64,000 nt of DNA from Thalassotalea_F euphylliae (GCF_042682785.1 NZ_JBHUIB010000003.1:124001-188000); one strand, 5' to 3'; shown: positions 26,368 to 35,802, numbered from the stretch's first letter. Program-made: numbers and translations. Notes: generated from the letters alone by a model not told the origin.

Positions 26368-27264
26368 ATGCAAACAAAATCTAGCGAAGTCATTTTTTAC
26401 ACACTACTGGCTTTACTGGCCTTTGCCGCAAACTCTGTTCTATGCAGGCTGGCACTTGCAGAGCATACGATTGACCCTGCTAGTTTTACTGTTATTCGTT
26501 TACTGTCTGGGGTTACTACCTTTGTTATTTTACTGAATATCTTTATGGGTAAGCGCCAAACTGAGTCAGCTAGGTCTCGCGTTGCTTATGGTAAGCAGCA
26601 CTGGACGTCGGCCATTATGCTATTTGTATATGCCGCGGCTTTTTCATTTGCTTATGTGCAGCTAGAAACAGGTGTCGGAGCACTTATTCTGTTTGGTTCT
26701 GTTCAATTGACTATGATTTCAGTGTCGCTAATTCAGGGGAAAACATTAACCTTGATTGAGTGGCTCGGTGTCTGTATCGCCTTTAGTGGCTTAACCTATC
26801 TTGTTTGGCCAACACTCGAGACGCCAAATATTACTGGTGTGATACTTATGATTTGTGCCGGTGTTGCATGGGGCTTCTATTCCTTAGCTGGAAAAGGCTC
26901 AACGAATCCACTGCATGACACTGCTACCAATTTTACGTTAACGGTTCCTTTTGTTTTGCTGCTTGCCCTGGTGTCTTACGCTGAAGTTAATATAAGCATT
27001 AGTGGTGCTGTATACGCCATGTTATCTGGTATATTTGCTTCGGCATTGGGCTACGCTATTTGGTATCGCGCGTTAACTGGCCTGTCTGCTACCGAAGCCT
27101 CAGTATTACAGCTATCTGTCCCTGTAATTGCCGCTATTGGCGGCGTTGTGTTTGTCGGTGAACATTTAAGTTTTCATTTATTGATTGCCACTAGCTTAGT
27201 GCTGGGTGGTATCGCTTGCGTATTATTAGGTAATAAAGTCAGCTCTCATTCTACTATGCGATAA
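26368..27264 (+). CDS. EamA-family (DMT) transporter
   Basis: A 298-residue inner-membrane protein with about ten helices in two EamA repeats (residues 5-140 and 150-290). Typical segments are GVGALILFGSVQLTMI and SALGYAIWYRALTGLSATEASVLQLSVPVIAAIGG. The family exports amino acids, nucleobases or other small metabolites. It has its own promoter region with an 18-bp palindrome. The ribosome binding site is poor. The substrate is not readable. Confidence 0.9.
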   Translation: MQTKSSEVIFYTLLALLAFAANSVLCRLALAEHTIDPASFTVIRLLSGVTTFVILLNIFMGKRQTESARSRVAYGKQHWTSAIMLFVYAAAFSFAYVQLETGVGALILFGSVQLTMISVSLIQGKTLTLIEWLGVCIAFSGLTYLVWPTLETPNITGVILMICAGVAWGFYSLAGKGSTNPLHDTATNFTLTVPFVLLLALVSYAEVNISISGAVYAMLSGIFASALGYAIWYRALTGLSATEASVLQLSVPVIAAIGGVVFVGEHLSFHLLIATSLVLGGIACVLLGNKVSSHSTMR

Positions 27265-27608
27265 AACGCTTTTATCCGATTTCGCGACATCAAATTTTAT
27301 CTTTTTCAATCTATTAACTTACCAATTCTTAATTATGGATAGCTGACAAAGTTTGACCTGTCTGTCACTAAATAACGACGTCTTTGTTCTGCCATAAAAC
27401 CATATTTTTTCGGTCATCGTTCAGTCATTTCATTGACATAAAACCGTCCTAGATTATTGCTTGTTTATTATCTGACCGAAAGGTCAGGTTGATGGTGTGA
27501 GGAAGGGAGGATGATCGCCGTCATCATAAGTAAACACTCAAGCAGAAACTCGCTATCGATCATTAGCTGGTTATCTGTAATTAACAAAAATAAAAACCAG
27601 GAAAACTT
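27265..27608 (+). promoter_or_regulatory. 344-bp leader upstream of the endonuclease, possibly structured
   Basis: No gene is seen here. Three hairpins can be drawn: CTGACC-GAAA-GGTCAG (27472-27487, a GNRA tetraloop), GATGA-TCGCCG-TCATC (27510-27525), and CTGGTT (27567-27572) with AACCAG (27595-27600). The last overlaps the Shine-Dalgarno AGGA at 27599-27602 and could hide it. No known riboswitch consensus was recognised. Confidence 0.35.
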
Positions 27609-29030
27609 ATGAAGACGAAAAATAATCAAGGATATTTGACTAAACGGTTAGGTGTTGTTTTTGTGGCGCTGTTTTCACAACAGGCCATTGCGGATATTCC
27701 ATCTGGCTACTACGACGCTGTTAACGCGTCAAATGCGAGTTCGCTTAGAGCAAGTTTGCATGATGTAATAGACGATCATCAGCGCTTTCCTTATACCTCA
27801 TCAAGCACTGATACGTGGGATATTTTAGAGCAGGCAGACCAGAACCCTGACAATGCCACCCATGTTATCGATATATACAAAAATGCGAGTTACTCCAAAG
27901 CCGGTGGCGGTAATTCAAATTACAATCGCGAACATAGCTGGCCAAAATCTTATGGTTTTCCCAAAGATGGCAGCACCAACTATGCGTATACCGATGCGCA
28001 TCAACTTTTTATTGCTGATAGTAGCTATAACTCTAGCCGCAGTAACAAGCCTTACGCTAACTGTACGAGTGGCTGCAGTGAAAAGGTAACACAGTACAAT
28101 AATGTGCGTGGTGGCGGCGCTGGAGAATCAAATTGGACAGCAGGGTCATATGTACAAGGTAGCTGGCAAACGTGGGCGGGCCGTAAAGGTGACGTAGCTC
28201 GCGCTCTTATGTATATGGCTGTTCGTTATGAGGGCGGAAACCATGGTATAACCGGCGTTTCTGAGCCAGATTTAATTCTCACTGACAATAGAACGCTAAT
28301 CGATAACTCCAACACTGGCGCTAATATCAGCGTTGCTTATATGGGGTTAAAATCTGTACTGTTGCAGTGGCATAAAGATGATCCAGTGGATGATTTTGAA
28401 AGACGACGCAATGATGCGATTTATAGCTTCCAAGGCAACCGAAACCCATTTATTGATCGACCTGAATATGTTGCCTGTGTATTTGAAAGCAATTGTTCAG
28501 ATGATTCGGGCGGAGGCGGAAGCACTGACCCTATACCGAATGACACAGCACCTTGGATCAATGAGTTCCACTATGACAATCAAGGTAGTGATCGCGACGA
28601 ATTTGTTGAAATAGCAGGTGTTGCAGGCACAAACCTAAGTGGTTGGAAGATAGAAGCCTACAATGGTAACGGCGGTAAGTTGTACAAAACCATTAACCTG
28701 TCTGGTGTTATTAGCAACCAATCTAACGGTTACGGCGCGTTAGCATTTACGGCGACCAGCTTACAAAATGGCTCGGCAGACGGTATTGCACTCATTAATG
28801 CGCAAGGTGAGGTTGTTCAGTTTATTAGTTATGAAGGCACTTTGACGGCGACTAATGGCGTTGCTTCAGGTCTGCGTTCCGACGGGATTAATGTATCTGA
28901 AACGTCATCAACGCCAACGGGCTATTCGCTTCAATTGCGAGGACAGGGCACTGGCTACGACGCGTTTAATTGGCAAGGTCCCTCTTCAAGCTCCAGAGGT
29001 TCATTGAACTCAGGTCAAACAATGAATTAA
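27609..29030 (+). CDS. Secreted endonuclease I with C-terminal lamin-tail domain
   Basis: A 473-residue exported nuclease. The signal peptide ends near QQAIA-DIP. Residues about 30-295 match endonuclease I (EndA/Dns family), with the catalytic NREHSWPKS stretch including His109 and conserved YAYTDAHQLFIADSSYNSSRSN. A Gly/Ser linker (DDSGGGGSTDP) leads to a lamin-tail (LTD) beta domain from about residue 312 (APWINEFHYDNQG, VEIAG, YSLQLRG). Such enzymes degrade extracellular DNA for phosphate or nucleotides; the LTD domain probably binds a surface or DNA. AGGA lies 6 bases before the ATG. A terminator follows. Confidence 0.92.
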   Translation: MKTKNNQGYLTKRLGVVFVALFSQQAIADIPSGYYDAVNASNASSLRASLHDVIDDHQRFPYTSSSTDTWDILEQADQNPDNATHVIDIYKNASYSKAGGGNSNYNREHSWPKSYGFPKDGSTNYAYTDAHQLFIADSSYNSSRSNKPYANCTSGCSEKVTQYNNVRGGGAGESNWTAGSYVQGSWQTWAGRKGDVARALMYMAVRYEGGNHGITGVSEPDLILTDNRTLIDNSNTGANISVAYMGLKSVLLQWHKDDPVDDFERRRNDAIYSFQGNRNPFIDRPEYVACVFESNCSDDSGGGGSTDPIPNDTAPWINEFHYDNQGSDRDEFVEIAGVAGTNLSGWKIEAYNGNGGKLYKTINLSGVISNQSNGYGALAFTATSLQNGSADGIALINAQGEVVQFISYEGTLTATNGVASGLRSDGINVSETSSTPTGYSLQLRGQGTGYDAFNWQGPSSSSRGSLNSGQTMN

Positions 29031-29037
29031 TAGTGAT

Positions 29038-29075
29038 ACAGTAACTAGGCAAAGACCTAGTTACTGTGATTTTTC
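29038..29075. terminator. Intrinsic terminator between endonuclease and amidohydrolase
   Basis: A perfect 12-bp stem, ACAGTAACTAGG (29038-29049) with CCTAGTTACTGT (29056-29067), followed by GATTTTT. It lies between convergent genes. Confidence 0.85.
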
Positions 29076-30178
29076 TATGAAAGAGGGTTGTATCCAAGCC
29101 AGTTGATAACATTGGTGTGCATGATGTTTTGCTGTTCAGGCAAAGTAATAACGTCTGCATCACGTGCTTGGTCGAGCAATATGCCCGGATAGCAATTTTC
29201 GACCGTTGCCATTTCACCTAACGGATAAGGGTCGTCTACCCCCCATACTATTTGTGCACTGCTAACACGCTTAATCATCAGGGCAAGTGTGTCAGGGTCA
29301 TGTACTAACGAGTCAAAAAACACATTCGACTGTCCAATCGTATCGTTTGGGTGCGAAGCGTTAGGAAATAGATCAGGACGACCATCAATACCTTGCTTTG
29401 TGCGACCATGATTCGCGTGGCTAAGCATTGCCCCATGGGCAAAACAGGTGCGGACATTAGGGAAACGTTTAGCGAAGTTTTTAAAGCTAAACATTAAATA
29501 AGTATCGGCAGTTTGTGCCATCATCCACACTAAGTGATAACGCCAGTACTGGTCGGTAAGGTTGACCATTTTGCCCGCATCATAGGGGTGAATTTCTACA
29601 GCAAGACCAAGTTCATCTGCTAATTGCCAAATTGGCTCAACGCTTTCGTCTGCAACCGACAGCCACTGACCGTCAGCCGTCTGATAATGCGTGCTTAAAC
29701 ACAGCAATTTCATCCCCATATCTGCGCAACGCTGAATCTCTGTTAACGCCTGCGACATATGGGCAGGTTGAACAACAAATCCAGTGGTAAAAAGTGATGG
29801 GTTATCGTGTTGAATAGAGGCATTGAAGTCGTTTTGAAAACGAATAATATCAAATGTATCTTGCTCGCTTACCCCATTACAATAGAGTTGTGACAAGCTG
29901 AGTACGACTTCATGGTCAATGTTATTGTCTGCCATCCATTGAATTTTTTCGTCAACAAAAAAGCTCGGGTCAGTAATGGGACGCGTCCAGTTGCCTTGGC
30001 ACATAAACTCACGCTTGTCGTCTACCCAAAAGAATTTCTTTTCTTTCATAAAAGCAGGAACTTGCTCAGGTGTCGGCAACAGGTGGCCGTGGCCATTGAT
30101 ACGTTTGGTGTTAACTGGCGACTTTCGCGACATGTGCTTTGCACTCATTGTTATTTTGCTAGAAGCATTATTAAGCAA
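29075..30178 (-). CDS. Amidohydrolase 2 family metal-dependent hydrolase (ACMSD-like)
   Basis: A 367-residue TIM-barrel amidohydrolase. Probable metal ligands are the HxH in INGHGHLL, the His in AVEIHPYDAG, the His in CFAHGAMLSH and the Asp in WGVDDPYPLG. The pattern matches the aminocarboxymuconate-semialdehyde decarboxylase/gamma-resorcylate decarboxylase group, which removes carboxyl groups from aromatic-derived acids using zinc or manganese. The real substrate is unknown. The N terminus is uncertain, since internal methionines at residues 11 and 16 are alternative starts. No tryptophan or aromatic pathway genes are adjacent. Confidence 0.82.
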   Translation of the reverse strand: MLNNASSKITMSAKHMSRKSPVNTKRINGHGHLLPTPEQVPAFMKEKKFFWVDDKREFMCQGNWTRPITDPSFFVDEKIQWMADNNIDHEVVLSLSQLYCNGVSEQDTFDIIRFQNDFNASIQHDNPSLFTTGFVVQPAHMSQALTEIQRCADMGMKLLCLSTHYQTADGQWLSVADESVEPIWQLADELGLAVEIHPYDAGKMVNLTDQYWRYHLVWMMAQTADTYLMFSFKNFAKRFPNVRTCFAHGAMLSHANHGRTKQGIDGRPDLFPNASHPNDTIGQSNVFFDSLVHDPDTLALMIKRVSSAQIVWGVDDPYPLGEMATVENCYPGILLDQARDADVITLPEQQNIMHTNVINWLGYNPLS

Positions 30179-30322
30179 TCACATTGACAACTCAACCGTA
30201 TATTCCAGTCAAAAATGCTTATAAATAGTTGTCTTTTGTGCATTCTAGTGTTGGTAAGCTATTAACTTCTCAAACGGCTTTTGATAATGTCTGCACAACG
30301 TAATTTGTAATCAGGAAACCTC

Positions 30323-30895
30323 ATGCCAAAGGCAAGTGATATTAAGAAAAACCAAGCTATTGAACACAACGGTGGTGTTTATATTGTTAAGGACATTGAA
30401 CGTTCAGTACCACAAGGTCGAGCAGGTGGCAGTCTATACCGTATGCGTATGTATAATGTGGTGTCTGGCCAAAAGGTAGACGAAACGTTCAAAGATGTTG
30501 ATATGCTTAATCTTGCTGATTTAATTCGCCGTCCAGCGATGTTCTCTTACCTTGATGGTGAAGAATATGTGTTTATGGATAATGAAGACTACACGCCATA
30601 CAACATGAATAAAGAAAGCATTGCTGAAGAAGTGCTATTTATCAATGAGAGCACGGAAGGTTTGCAGGTTATTCTGGTAGACGGTAACCCGGTGGGGCTA
30701 GATTTACCGTCGAGTGTTGAACTTGATATTGTTGAAACTGACCCGTCGATTAAAGGTCAATCAGCGACGTCACGTACTAAACCAGCAACACTATCGACAG
30801 GCCTTGTTGTTCAGGTTCCTGAGCATATTTCCAACGGTGATCGCATAAAGATCAACACTGAAGAGAAGCGTTTTATGAGCCGTGCTGATAAATAA
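30323..30895 (+). CDS. efpL: Elongation factor P-like protein EfpL (YeiP)
   Basis: A 190-residue, three-domain EF-P paralogue, colinear with E. coli YeiP. The loop that reaches the peptidyl-transferase centre reads SVPQGRAGG, with Arg33 in the same position as in YeiP, in place of the modified lysine of EF-P. Conserved EYVFMDNEDYTPY, IKGQSATSRTKPATLSTGL and the C-terminal RFMSRADK match the family. It relieves ribosome stalling on proline and some other motifs. The start is supported by AGGAAAC 5 bases upstream. The gene stands alone before a strong terminator. Confidence 0.96.
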   Translation: MPKASDIKKNQAIEHNGGVYIVKDIERSVPQGRAGGSLYRMRMYNVVSGQKVDETFKDVDMLNLADLIRRPAMFSYLDGEEYVFMDNEDYTPYNMNKESIAEEVLFINESTEGLQVILVDGNPVGLDLPSSVELDIVETDPSIKGQSATSRTKPATLSTGLVVQVPEHISNGDRIKINTEEKRFMSRADK

Positions 30896-30915
30896 TAGTA
30901 ATGGCATTGTTGAAG

Positions 30916-30943
30916 AAAAAGCACCTCATGAGGTGCTTTTTTT
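30916..30943 (+). terminator. Intrinsic terminator of efpL
   Basis: AAAAAGCACCTCA (30916-30928) is followed directly by its complement TGAGGTGCTTTTT and further T residues. It lies 20 bp after the stop. Confidence 0.92.
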
Positions 30944-31135
30944 ATACCTATTGTGTAACAGTGCTTTAGAGCTCTCAGCTGCCGAAGATACGATGAATGC
31001 GGCATATAACTCGTTAAAATTCATTGGCTAGGGGGGAGAGTCAGAGTAGAGTTTTGATAGGGCGGATGACGGCGTTGTCTTTGAATAGTCTCTCGCCACT
31101 CAATATCACGTGCAAACAATAATAAAGGTATCGCT

Positions 31136-32554
31136 ATGAAACGACGACACACTCTTCTTGCCACTTTTTTTGCGTTGAACGCATTAAGTGCACATGCCGA
31201 GTACGATGTTTTCCAACCACAACGAGAGATGATCCATCTTGGTGTTCAAGCGGTGCTTACATGCAATGGGCTATTTACGTCTAATCGAACGATAGAACAA
31301 ATTAACGCGCAGGAGTTGCAGTACATCCCCGGCAAATTTGATGTTCCACCTTCTCAACTCGTTACGATAGATCAAGAAAACCGTGGTGTGTCAATCAGCA
31401 ACAACGCCGGAGTTACAATTAGAGCCTTGTACCGTAAAGGCATTGGTTGTGTTGTTTTACGTCCTGACCAAGATTTCTCCGTTGCCAATAGTCTGCCACA
31501 AATCAAGTTGCCAACACCTCCCGCCAACTTCGAGACTATGGCGTGGCCGATGGGCGAAGCTACAAAGCCATACAACTTTGCATCAGAAAAACAGAAAAAG
31601 GCGATAGAGAAAGTGGCTGACTGGGCGTTCGAAACGCCCACAGAAGAACAGGATACCTTGAGCCTCGTTGTTGTCCATCGCGGTGAAATAATGCTTGAAC
31701 GTTATGCTGAGGGTGTAAATCGCTATACGAAAACGAGAACGTGGAGCACAGCAAAAAGCGTGTTGGCGACGCTAATCGGCATCAAGGTTGATAATAAGGA
31801 AATGTCGGTAGATGACGCGTTGAATGTCAATTGGTCCCCAAAATTAGCGACTTCTGAGAGTGATCCTCGTCGTTCAATTACACTGGGTGATGCCCTGCAA
31901 ATGTCTTCAGGTCTCTATCCTGTCGATAGTTTTAATATGGAATATGCTAATGGTTCGGGTTTGTCTTACTGGGCAGGAGAGAGCTCAGCAGAGGGTGCCG
32001 TGAATAGAGGGCTAGTGCGTAAACCAGGTACATTTTGGGATTACGAAAACTATGACACCTTGCTTGCGACAATGTCGCTTAAAAGCACGTTTGATAACGT
32101 AGAAGACTATCATTTATTTCCATCACAAGCGCTTTTTAAGAAGCTAGGTATGCACAACACTGTGGTGAGCACAGATCAATATGGCGATTTTATTTTCAGT
32201 AGCCAAATGTACACAACGGCTCGTGACTTAGCGCGCTTCGGTATGCTGTATGCCAATGAGGGGAAGTGGTTTGGTGAGCAGATTATTTCACCAGAATGGA
32301 TTGCCTATTCTACGACACCTGCACCGGCATCCGCGATCCGTGGCTTCGATTATGGTGCTCAATGGTGGTTACGTAAAGCCGACAAGAATAATGGCCCTGC
32401 CAATGCTTACACTACGCGCGGGAATCGCGGGCAATACGTTGTGATTATCCCCGAAAAAGACTTAGTGATTGTTCGTAGAGGCCTTGATTACGGTAAGCAA
32501 GGCTTTAATCCATGGGCGCTTGCTGATCGCGTTCTACAAGCGCTGGACGAATAG
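31136..32554 (+). CDS. Exported serine hydrolase, beta-lactamase/6-aminohexanoate-dimer hydrolase type
   Basis: A 472-residue protein with a signal peptide (KRRHTLLATFFALNALSAHA). The catalytic tetrad is Ser204-Thr-Ala-Lys207 in WSTAKSVLATLIG, and the Tyr-x-Asn motif is YEN in WDYENYDT. An extra 150-residue N-terminal segment precedes the hydrolase domain, with two cysteines (TCNGL, GCVVL) that could pair. The family contains esterases and amide hydrolases; the substrate is unknown. AAAGGTATCGCT precedes the ATG. The gene stands alone. Confidence 0.88.
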   Translation: MKRRHTLLATFFALNALSAHAEYDVFQPQREMIHLGVQAVLTCNGLFTSNRTIEQINAQELQYIPGKFDVPPSQLVTIDQENRGVSISNNAGVTIRALYRKGIGCVVLRPDQDFSVANSLPQIKLPTPPANFETMAWPMGEATKPYNFASEKQKKAIEKVADWAFETPTEEQDTLSLVVVHRGEIMLERYAEGVNRYTKTRTWSTAKSVLATLIGIKVDNKEMSVDDALNVNWSPKLATSESDPRRSITLGDALQMSSGLYPVDSFNMEYANGSGLSYWAGESSAEGAVNRGLVRKPGTFWDYENYDTLLATMSLKSTFDNVEDYHLFPSQALFKKLGMHNTVVSTDQYGDFIFSSQMYTTARDLARFGMLYANEGKWFGEQIISPEWIAYSTTPAPASAIRGFDYGAQWWLRKADKNNGPANAYTTRGNRGQYVVIIPEKDLVIVRRGLDYGKQGFNPWALADRVLQALDE

Positions 32555-32592
32555 CACCACAGTAAATTAAATAAAATCGTTGTTTAATGAAA

Positions 32593-32626
32593 GAGTGTGA
32601 TAGCTGAAACGTTTGCTATCACACTC
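32593..32626. terminator. Hairpin between convergent genes
   Basis: A perfect 12-bp stem, GAGTGTGATAGC with GCTATCACACTC, and a 10-base loop. No T tract follows on either strand, so its efficiency as a terminator is unclear. Confidence 0.5.
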
Positions 32627-32654
32627 GTGCGCCATAATTAGGCGATTGGGGTAT

Positions 32655-33203
32655 TTAAGCGTTGTGTTTTGAATTGCTTAGTAATGCGACCCACAAAATG
32701 GAAAGTACCAATAATATTAGTGTGATTGATGTAGGTTCGGATACTTGAACAGCGTCGTCTGGGCGAAATGCGACACCATGAAAGTTAGCACCGACTCCAT
32801 TGTTACTAAAGTACGCATTGACACTACTTAAGTTAAACGAACCGTTTTTTTCAACAATGGTGACAAAAAACTGATCTGTCTGTGGTATCAAATTAAGCGT
32901 GTTACCGAAGCTAAAGCCAGGGATACCATTTTCATTGAAACTTACATCTAAAGCGGCAACTAATTCACTAGTGCCAGGTGTTGCACCAATCAGTAGGTCA
33001 AATGAGTCACCTATATCAAGTAAATCAGGGCCAAAGGACAGGTGTACATCTGAAGACTCTATTCCGACAAAATCAACTTCAGGAAACTCGTTGTTATTAA
33101 ACTCAAAAACTAAGGCTGCATAGCTGTGTGTGCATATAGCCATTAGGCTAAAAAGGGTAAGTGCCTTAGCTAGTGTTTTTACTATGGTAAACATCGTTTT
33201 CAT
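32655..33203 (-). CDS. Exported protein with probable PEP-CTERM-like anchor
   Basis: A 182-residue protein with an N-terminal signal peptide (TLAKALTLFSLMAICTHSYA) and a C-terminal segment made of SEP, a hydrophobic helix (ITLILLVLSILWVALL) and a short polar end with one lysine. This layout is that of PEP-CTERM exosortase substrates, though the first residue is Ser in place of Pro-Glu-Pro's leading Pro and the basic end is weak. The mature domain is rich in Asn, Phe and Gly and probably all beta. No exosortase gene is in the window. Function unknown. Confidence 0.7.
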   Translation of the reverse strand: MKTMFTIVKTLAKALTLFSLMAICTHSYAALVFEFNNNEFPEVDFVGIESSDVHLSFGPDLLDIGDSFDLLIGATPGTSELVAALDVSFNENGIPGFSFGNTLNLIPQTDQFFVTIVEKNGSFNLSSVNAYFSNNGVGANFHGVAFRPDDAVQVSEPTSITLILLVLSILWVALLSNSKHNA

Positions 33204-33239
33204 CGCTCCATTTATGACATTGTTTAAACTTAAGGGAGA

Positions 33240-33968
33240 TTAATGCGTTGGCCAAAAAGGGACGACGCTGGGGACTCTTTTCTTATAGTTTAGGTACGTG
33301 TCGCCAAAGTGGGCTATCAGTGATTTCTCTTCAAAATATAGACCGATGACGATATAGAATGTTAAACCCAACGAAAGCACAAATTGGGTCATACTCATGT
33401 ATGAGGTTGACCAAACGCCCATTAGTACACCGCTTTGTATAGGGTGTCTGACAATGCTATACAAAAAGCTTTCTTTGAGTTCTTTTCCTTCAGCGTTATT
33501 GGGGGTCAAACTTTGTTTCAACCCCATTAAATGAAAGTGATCAATTTCAAAGGTGGCTCCCACCATCACCAGCCAACCCATAATGTGAATAACCCCTAAA
33601 ATATTAGTGATAATAGCGTTATCTATTTGCCAAACAGCACCTGACAATGGCTGCCAGTAAAGGCACAAAACGTACATAAATACTCCGGACACAAGCACGT
33701 ATGTGCTACGTTCTACTTCTGCAGGAATATATTGTGCTAACTTCTCTTTAAACGACGCACGTGCAGCAATACTATGGTGAAGACCAAATAAGGTTAAAAT
33801 ACTTAGATTAATCAACACTGCTTGTGTAGTACTTCCGGCGGCAGTTCCAGAATTAATGTGAATAGGGAGAAAATCCCAACCTCCCATGAATAGAATAAAA
33901 GCGGTTAACCCTGATAGCCCTATGAGATAGGCAATTATTCCGTATAAGGAAATAGTAAACTTCTTCAT
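33240..33968 (-). CDS. mddA: Membrane methyltransferase, MddA-like (isoprenylcysteine methyltransferase fold)
   Basis: About 242 residues with five to six membrane helices. The start at 33968 has GGAG 7 bases upstream and is preferred to 33992. Segments LFGLHHSIAAR, ERSTYVL, EIDHFHLMGLKQ, IVRHPIQSG and FGDTYLNYKKRVPSVVP agree with my memory of methanethiol S-methyltransferase MddA, which makes dimethyl sulfide from methanethiol with S-adenosylmethionine. Other NnrU/ICMT-fold proteins are the main alternative. If correct, this organism could form dimethyl sulfide independently of DMSP. It is downstream of nothing obviously related. Confidence 0.7.
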   Translation of the reverse strand: MKKFTISLYGIIAYLIGLSGLTAFILFMGGWDFLPIHINSGTAAGSTTQAVLINLSILTLFGLHHSIAARASFKEKLAQYIPAEVERSTYVLVSGVFMYVLCLYWQPLSGAVWQIDNAIITNILGVIHIMGWLVMVGATFEIDHFHLMGLKQSLTPNNAEGKELKESFLYSIVRHPIQSGVLMGVWSTSYMSMTQFVLSLGLTFYIVIGLYFEEKSLIAHFGDTYLNYKKRVPSVVPFWPTH

Positions 33969-34217
33969 TTTTCGACTCCGTTTCAAAATCATTCAACACA
34001 CTGGTGTGTAGTCACCTTGGTAGCTTAAATAGCTACTTAAAACTGGTACTTCACATTGGGTTCAATGTATCCATTGCGGCTCAGACTACCGATGAACGTA
34101 TTCGTCGTAAAATTATTAAATTTAATCAGGGTATTAATTTAACTTTAAACTAATATAAACAAAGCTTTAGGGAAGGCTTGATGGGAATTTTTACACAATC
34201 TTTTATTAGGTAGTTGG

Positions 34218-35078
34218 TTATAAATAGCCAGGGGCATTCTGTTTTAAATGGTCAATAATTTGTTTTTGTAACGAAGACAAGTATCTATTTTTGATGAAGC
34301 ACAGCACAACCGGGCTTTGAAACAGTTGTTCATAGGGTACCAGTTCAAAAGAATCAGTTTCTTTTATCATATGTTTTGAAACAATGGCCTCACCAAAGCC
34401 CAGTCGCACGCCATCTAAAATGCCATAGACGTCATCATAAAAGCTTCGGTCAAACTCAAACTCTGAGAGGCCTTGTGCCGCAAAAAAACTATATGTGGTC
34501 ATATCGTGCACATCATGGTCTAAAAAGCATGGCGGTTCGACGTGGTGTGATAGGGAGCTATTTCGGATATGCACGAGTGTTTCGGCGCCCAGAACAATTG
34601 ATTCAATCAATGGGTCATCGATAACCTTGTCGGTCACAATAAAATCGACCTCGCCAGACATTAATAAGGGGAGGAGTTCGCGTAATTCTTTTGAATAAAA
34701 CTCAGCTTTTAACTGGTGTGTTGAATTTATTAAAGGGATGAGGGAGGGCATGATCACAGAGCGCATTACTGAGCTAAATGCGCCAATGCGTACAATCCCA
34801 TTCGCAATTGCACTGCGGCCTGAAATATTATTTAGAACGTCTTGCTCTCTGGCTTGTTGTTCTGATGCATATTGAAACAAGAGTTTACCTTGTTCTGTAA
34901 GCCCTATTCCGTCATTGCCACGAATCAGCAATTTACAACCCACTTCTTGCTCAATTTTAAGCACTCGTTGAGAAAGCGCCGACTGTGTAATACACAAGGT
35001 ATCAGCCGCTTTACAAAAACTCTTGTCTAACGCGACTTGATAAAAAGCATTCAACCTATCAGTGTTAAGTTTCATCAT
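34218..35078 (-). CDS. LysR-family transcriptional regulator
   Basis: A 286-residue regulator. The N-terminal winged helix is clear (NAFYQVALDKSFCKAADTL, ITQSALSQRVLKIEQEVGCKLL), followed by a type 2 periplasmic-binding-like sensor domain. The ATG at 35078 is followed by a second ATG. It is not divergent from an obvious target; the gene on its left is transcribed in the same direction and separated by 225 bp. Ligand and targets unknown. Confidence 0.9.
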   Translation of the reverse strand: MMKLNTDRLNAFYQVALDKSFCKAADTLCITQSALSQRVLKIEQEVGCKLLIRGNDGIGLTEQGKLLFQYASEQQAREQDVLNNISGRSAIANGIVRIGAFSSVMRSVIMPSLIPLINSTHQLKAEFYSKELRELLPLLMSGEVDFIVTDKVIDDPLIESIVLGAETLVHIRNSSLSHHVEPPCFLDHDVHDMTTYSFFAAQGLSEFEFDRSFYDDVYGILDGVRLGFGEAIVSKHMIKETDSFELVPYEQLFQSPVVLCFIKNRYLSSLQKQIIDHLKQNAPGYL

Positions 35079-35251
35079 TACAGGTGCAGAAAAAAAAGTG
35101 AGTTCCGGTTGTATAATGGGTAATGAGTATAGCTTCTTTTATCTTACTATCACGTGTATCAGTTGACGCTGTGAGTTAACGCAAACCATATTTCAACGAT
35201 AGCGAGTTTGGCTGGCTTTTACTAATTTGGCTTAAGCGATTTGTGAAGTTG

Positions 35252-35608
35252 CTAATTGGGAATTGGAAGATTGTGTGCTTTGAGAAAGCTCAACTTATCC
35301 CAATAACCCCGTTGAAACGTGATTAGACCGTTTTCAACTTGGAAAAAACCACAACCACGTAATCCAATGGGATCTCTCCACTCTAAAATAGCCCAATGGC
35401 CATCTTGAAATATATTTTCAACGATGCAAACCATTTCCGCAGCAGCAAACTCAGTAGCGAACATCTGTTTAATCGCACTTTTCCCAATGACTGGTTCATT
35501 TGCAACCTGGTGGTTAATAGCTTTTTCGCTGTAAAATTCAGCAATTAAATTAGCATCCCCTTTATTGAATGCTTTTACCCAATTTTGGATAATTTGCTTT
35601 GGTTCCAC
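35252..35608 (-). CDS. SnoaL-like/NTF2-fold protein
   Basis: A 118-residue protein of the SnoaL-like nuclear transport factor 2 fold. The opening WVKAFNKGDANLIAEFYSEKAI and later GHWAILEWRDPIGLRGCGFF are typical. These small cone-shaped domains bind or convert hydrophobic small molecules. No catalytic residue can be assigned with confidence. It appears monocistronic. Confidence 0.8.
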   Translation of the reverse strand: MEPKQIIQNWVKAFNKGDANLIAEFYSEKAINHQVANEPVIGKSAIKQMFATEFAAAEMVCIVENIFQDGHWAILEWRDPIGLRGCGFFQVENGLITFQRGYWDKLSFLKAHNLPIPN

Positions 35609-35802
35609 TGTGACATTACCTACTCTAGTCTAGCCAGATTTTAATATGTTTTATTTTGCATGCGAGCGCAATAAAACCGTTTATCATTGAGCGGGGTTAT
35701 CTTGGTTTATGACGACGCATGCGGAAATCGATACTCTTGTTGAAGTCGCATAAAGTGTTCTGTGTAAGGATAAAATTTTATCAAGGTGTCAAGTGTGGGC
35801 GC

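Noticed and set aside
30180..30195. ATTGACAA near the start of the amidohydrolase, like a half of the TetR palindrome
   Set aside because: No second half-site is present at the required distance.
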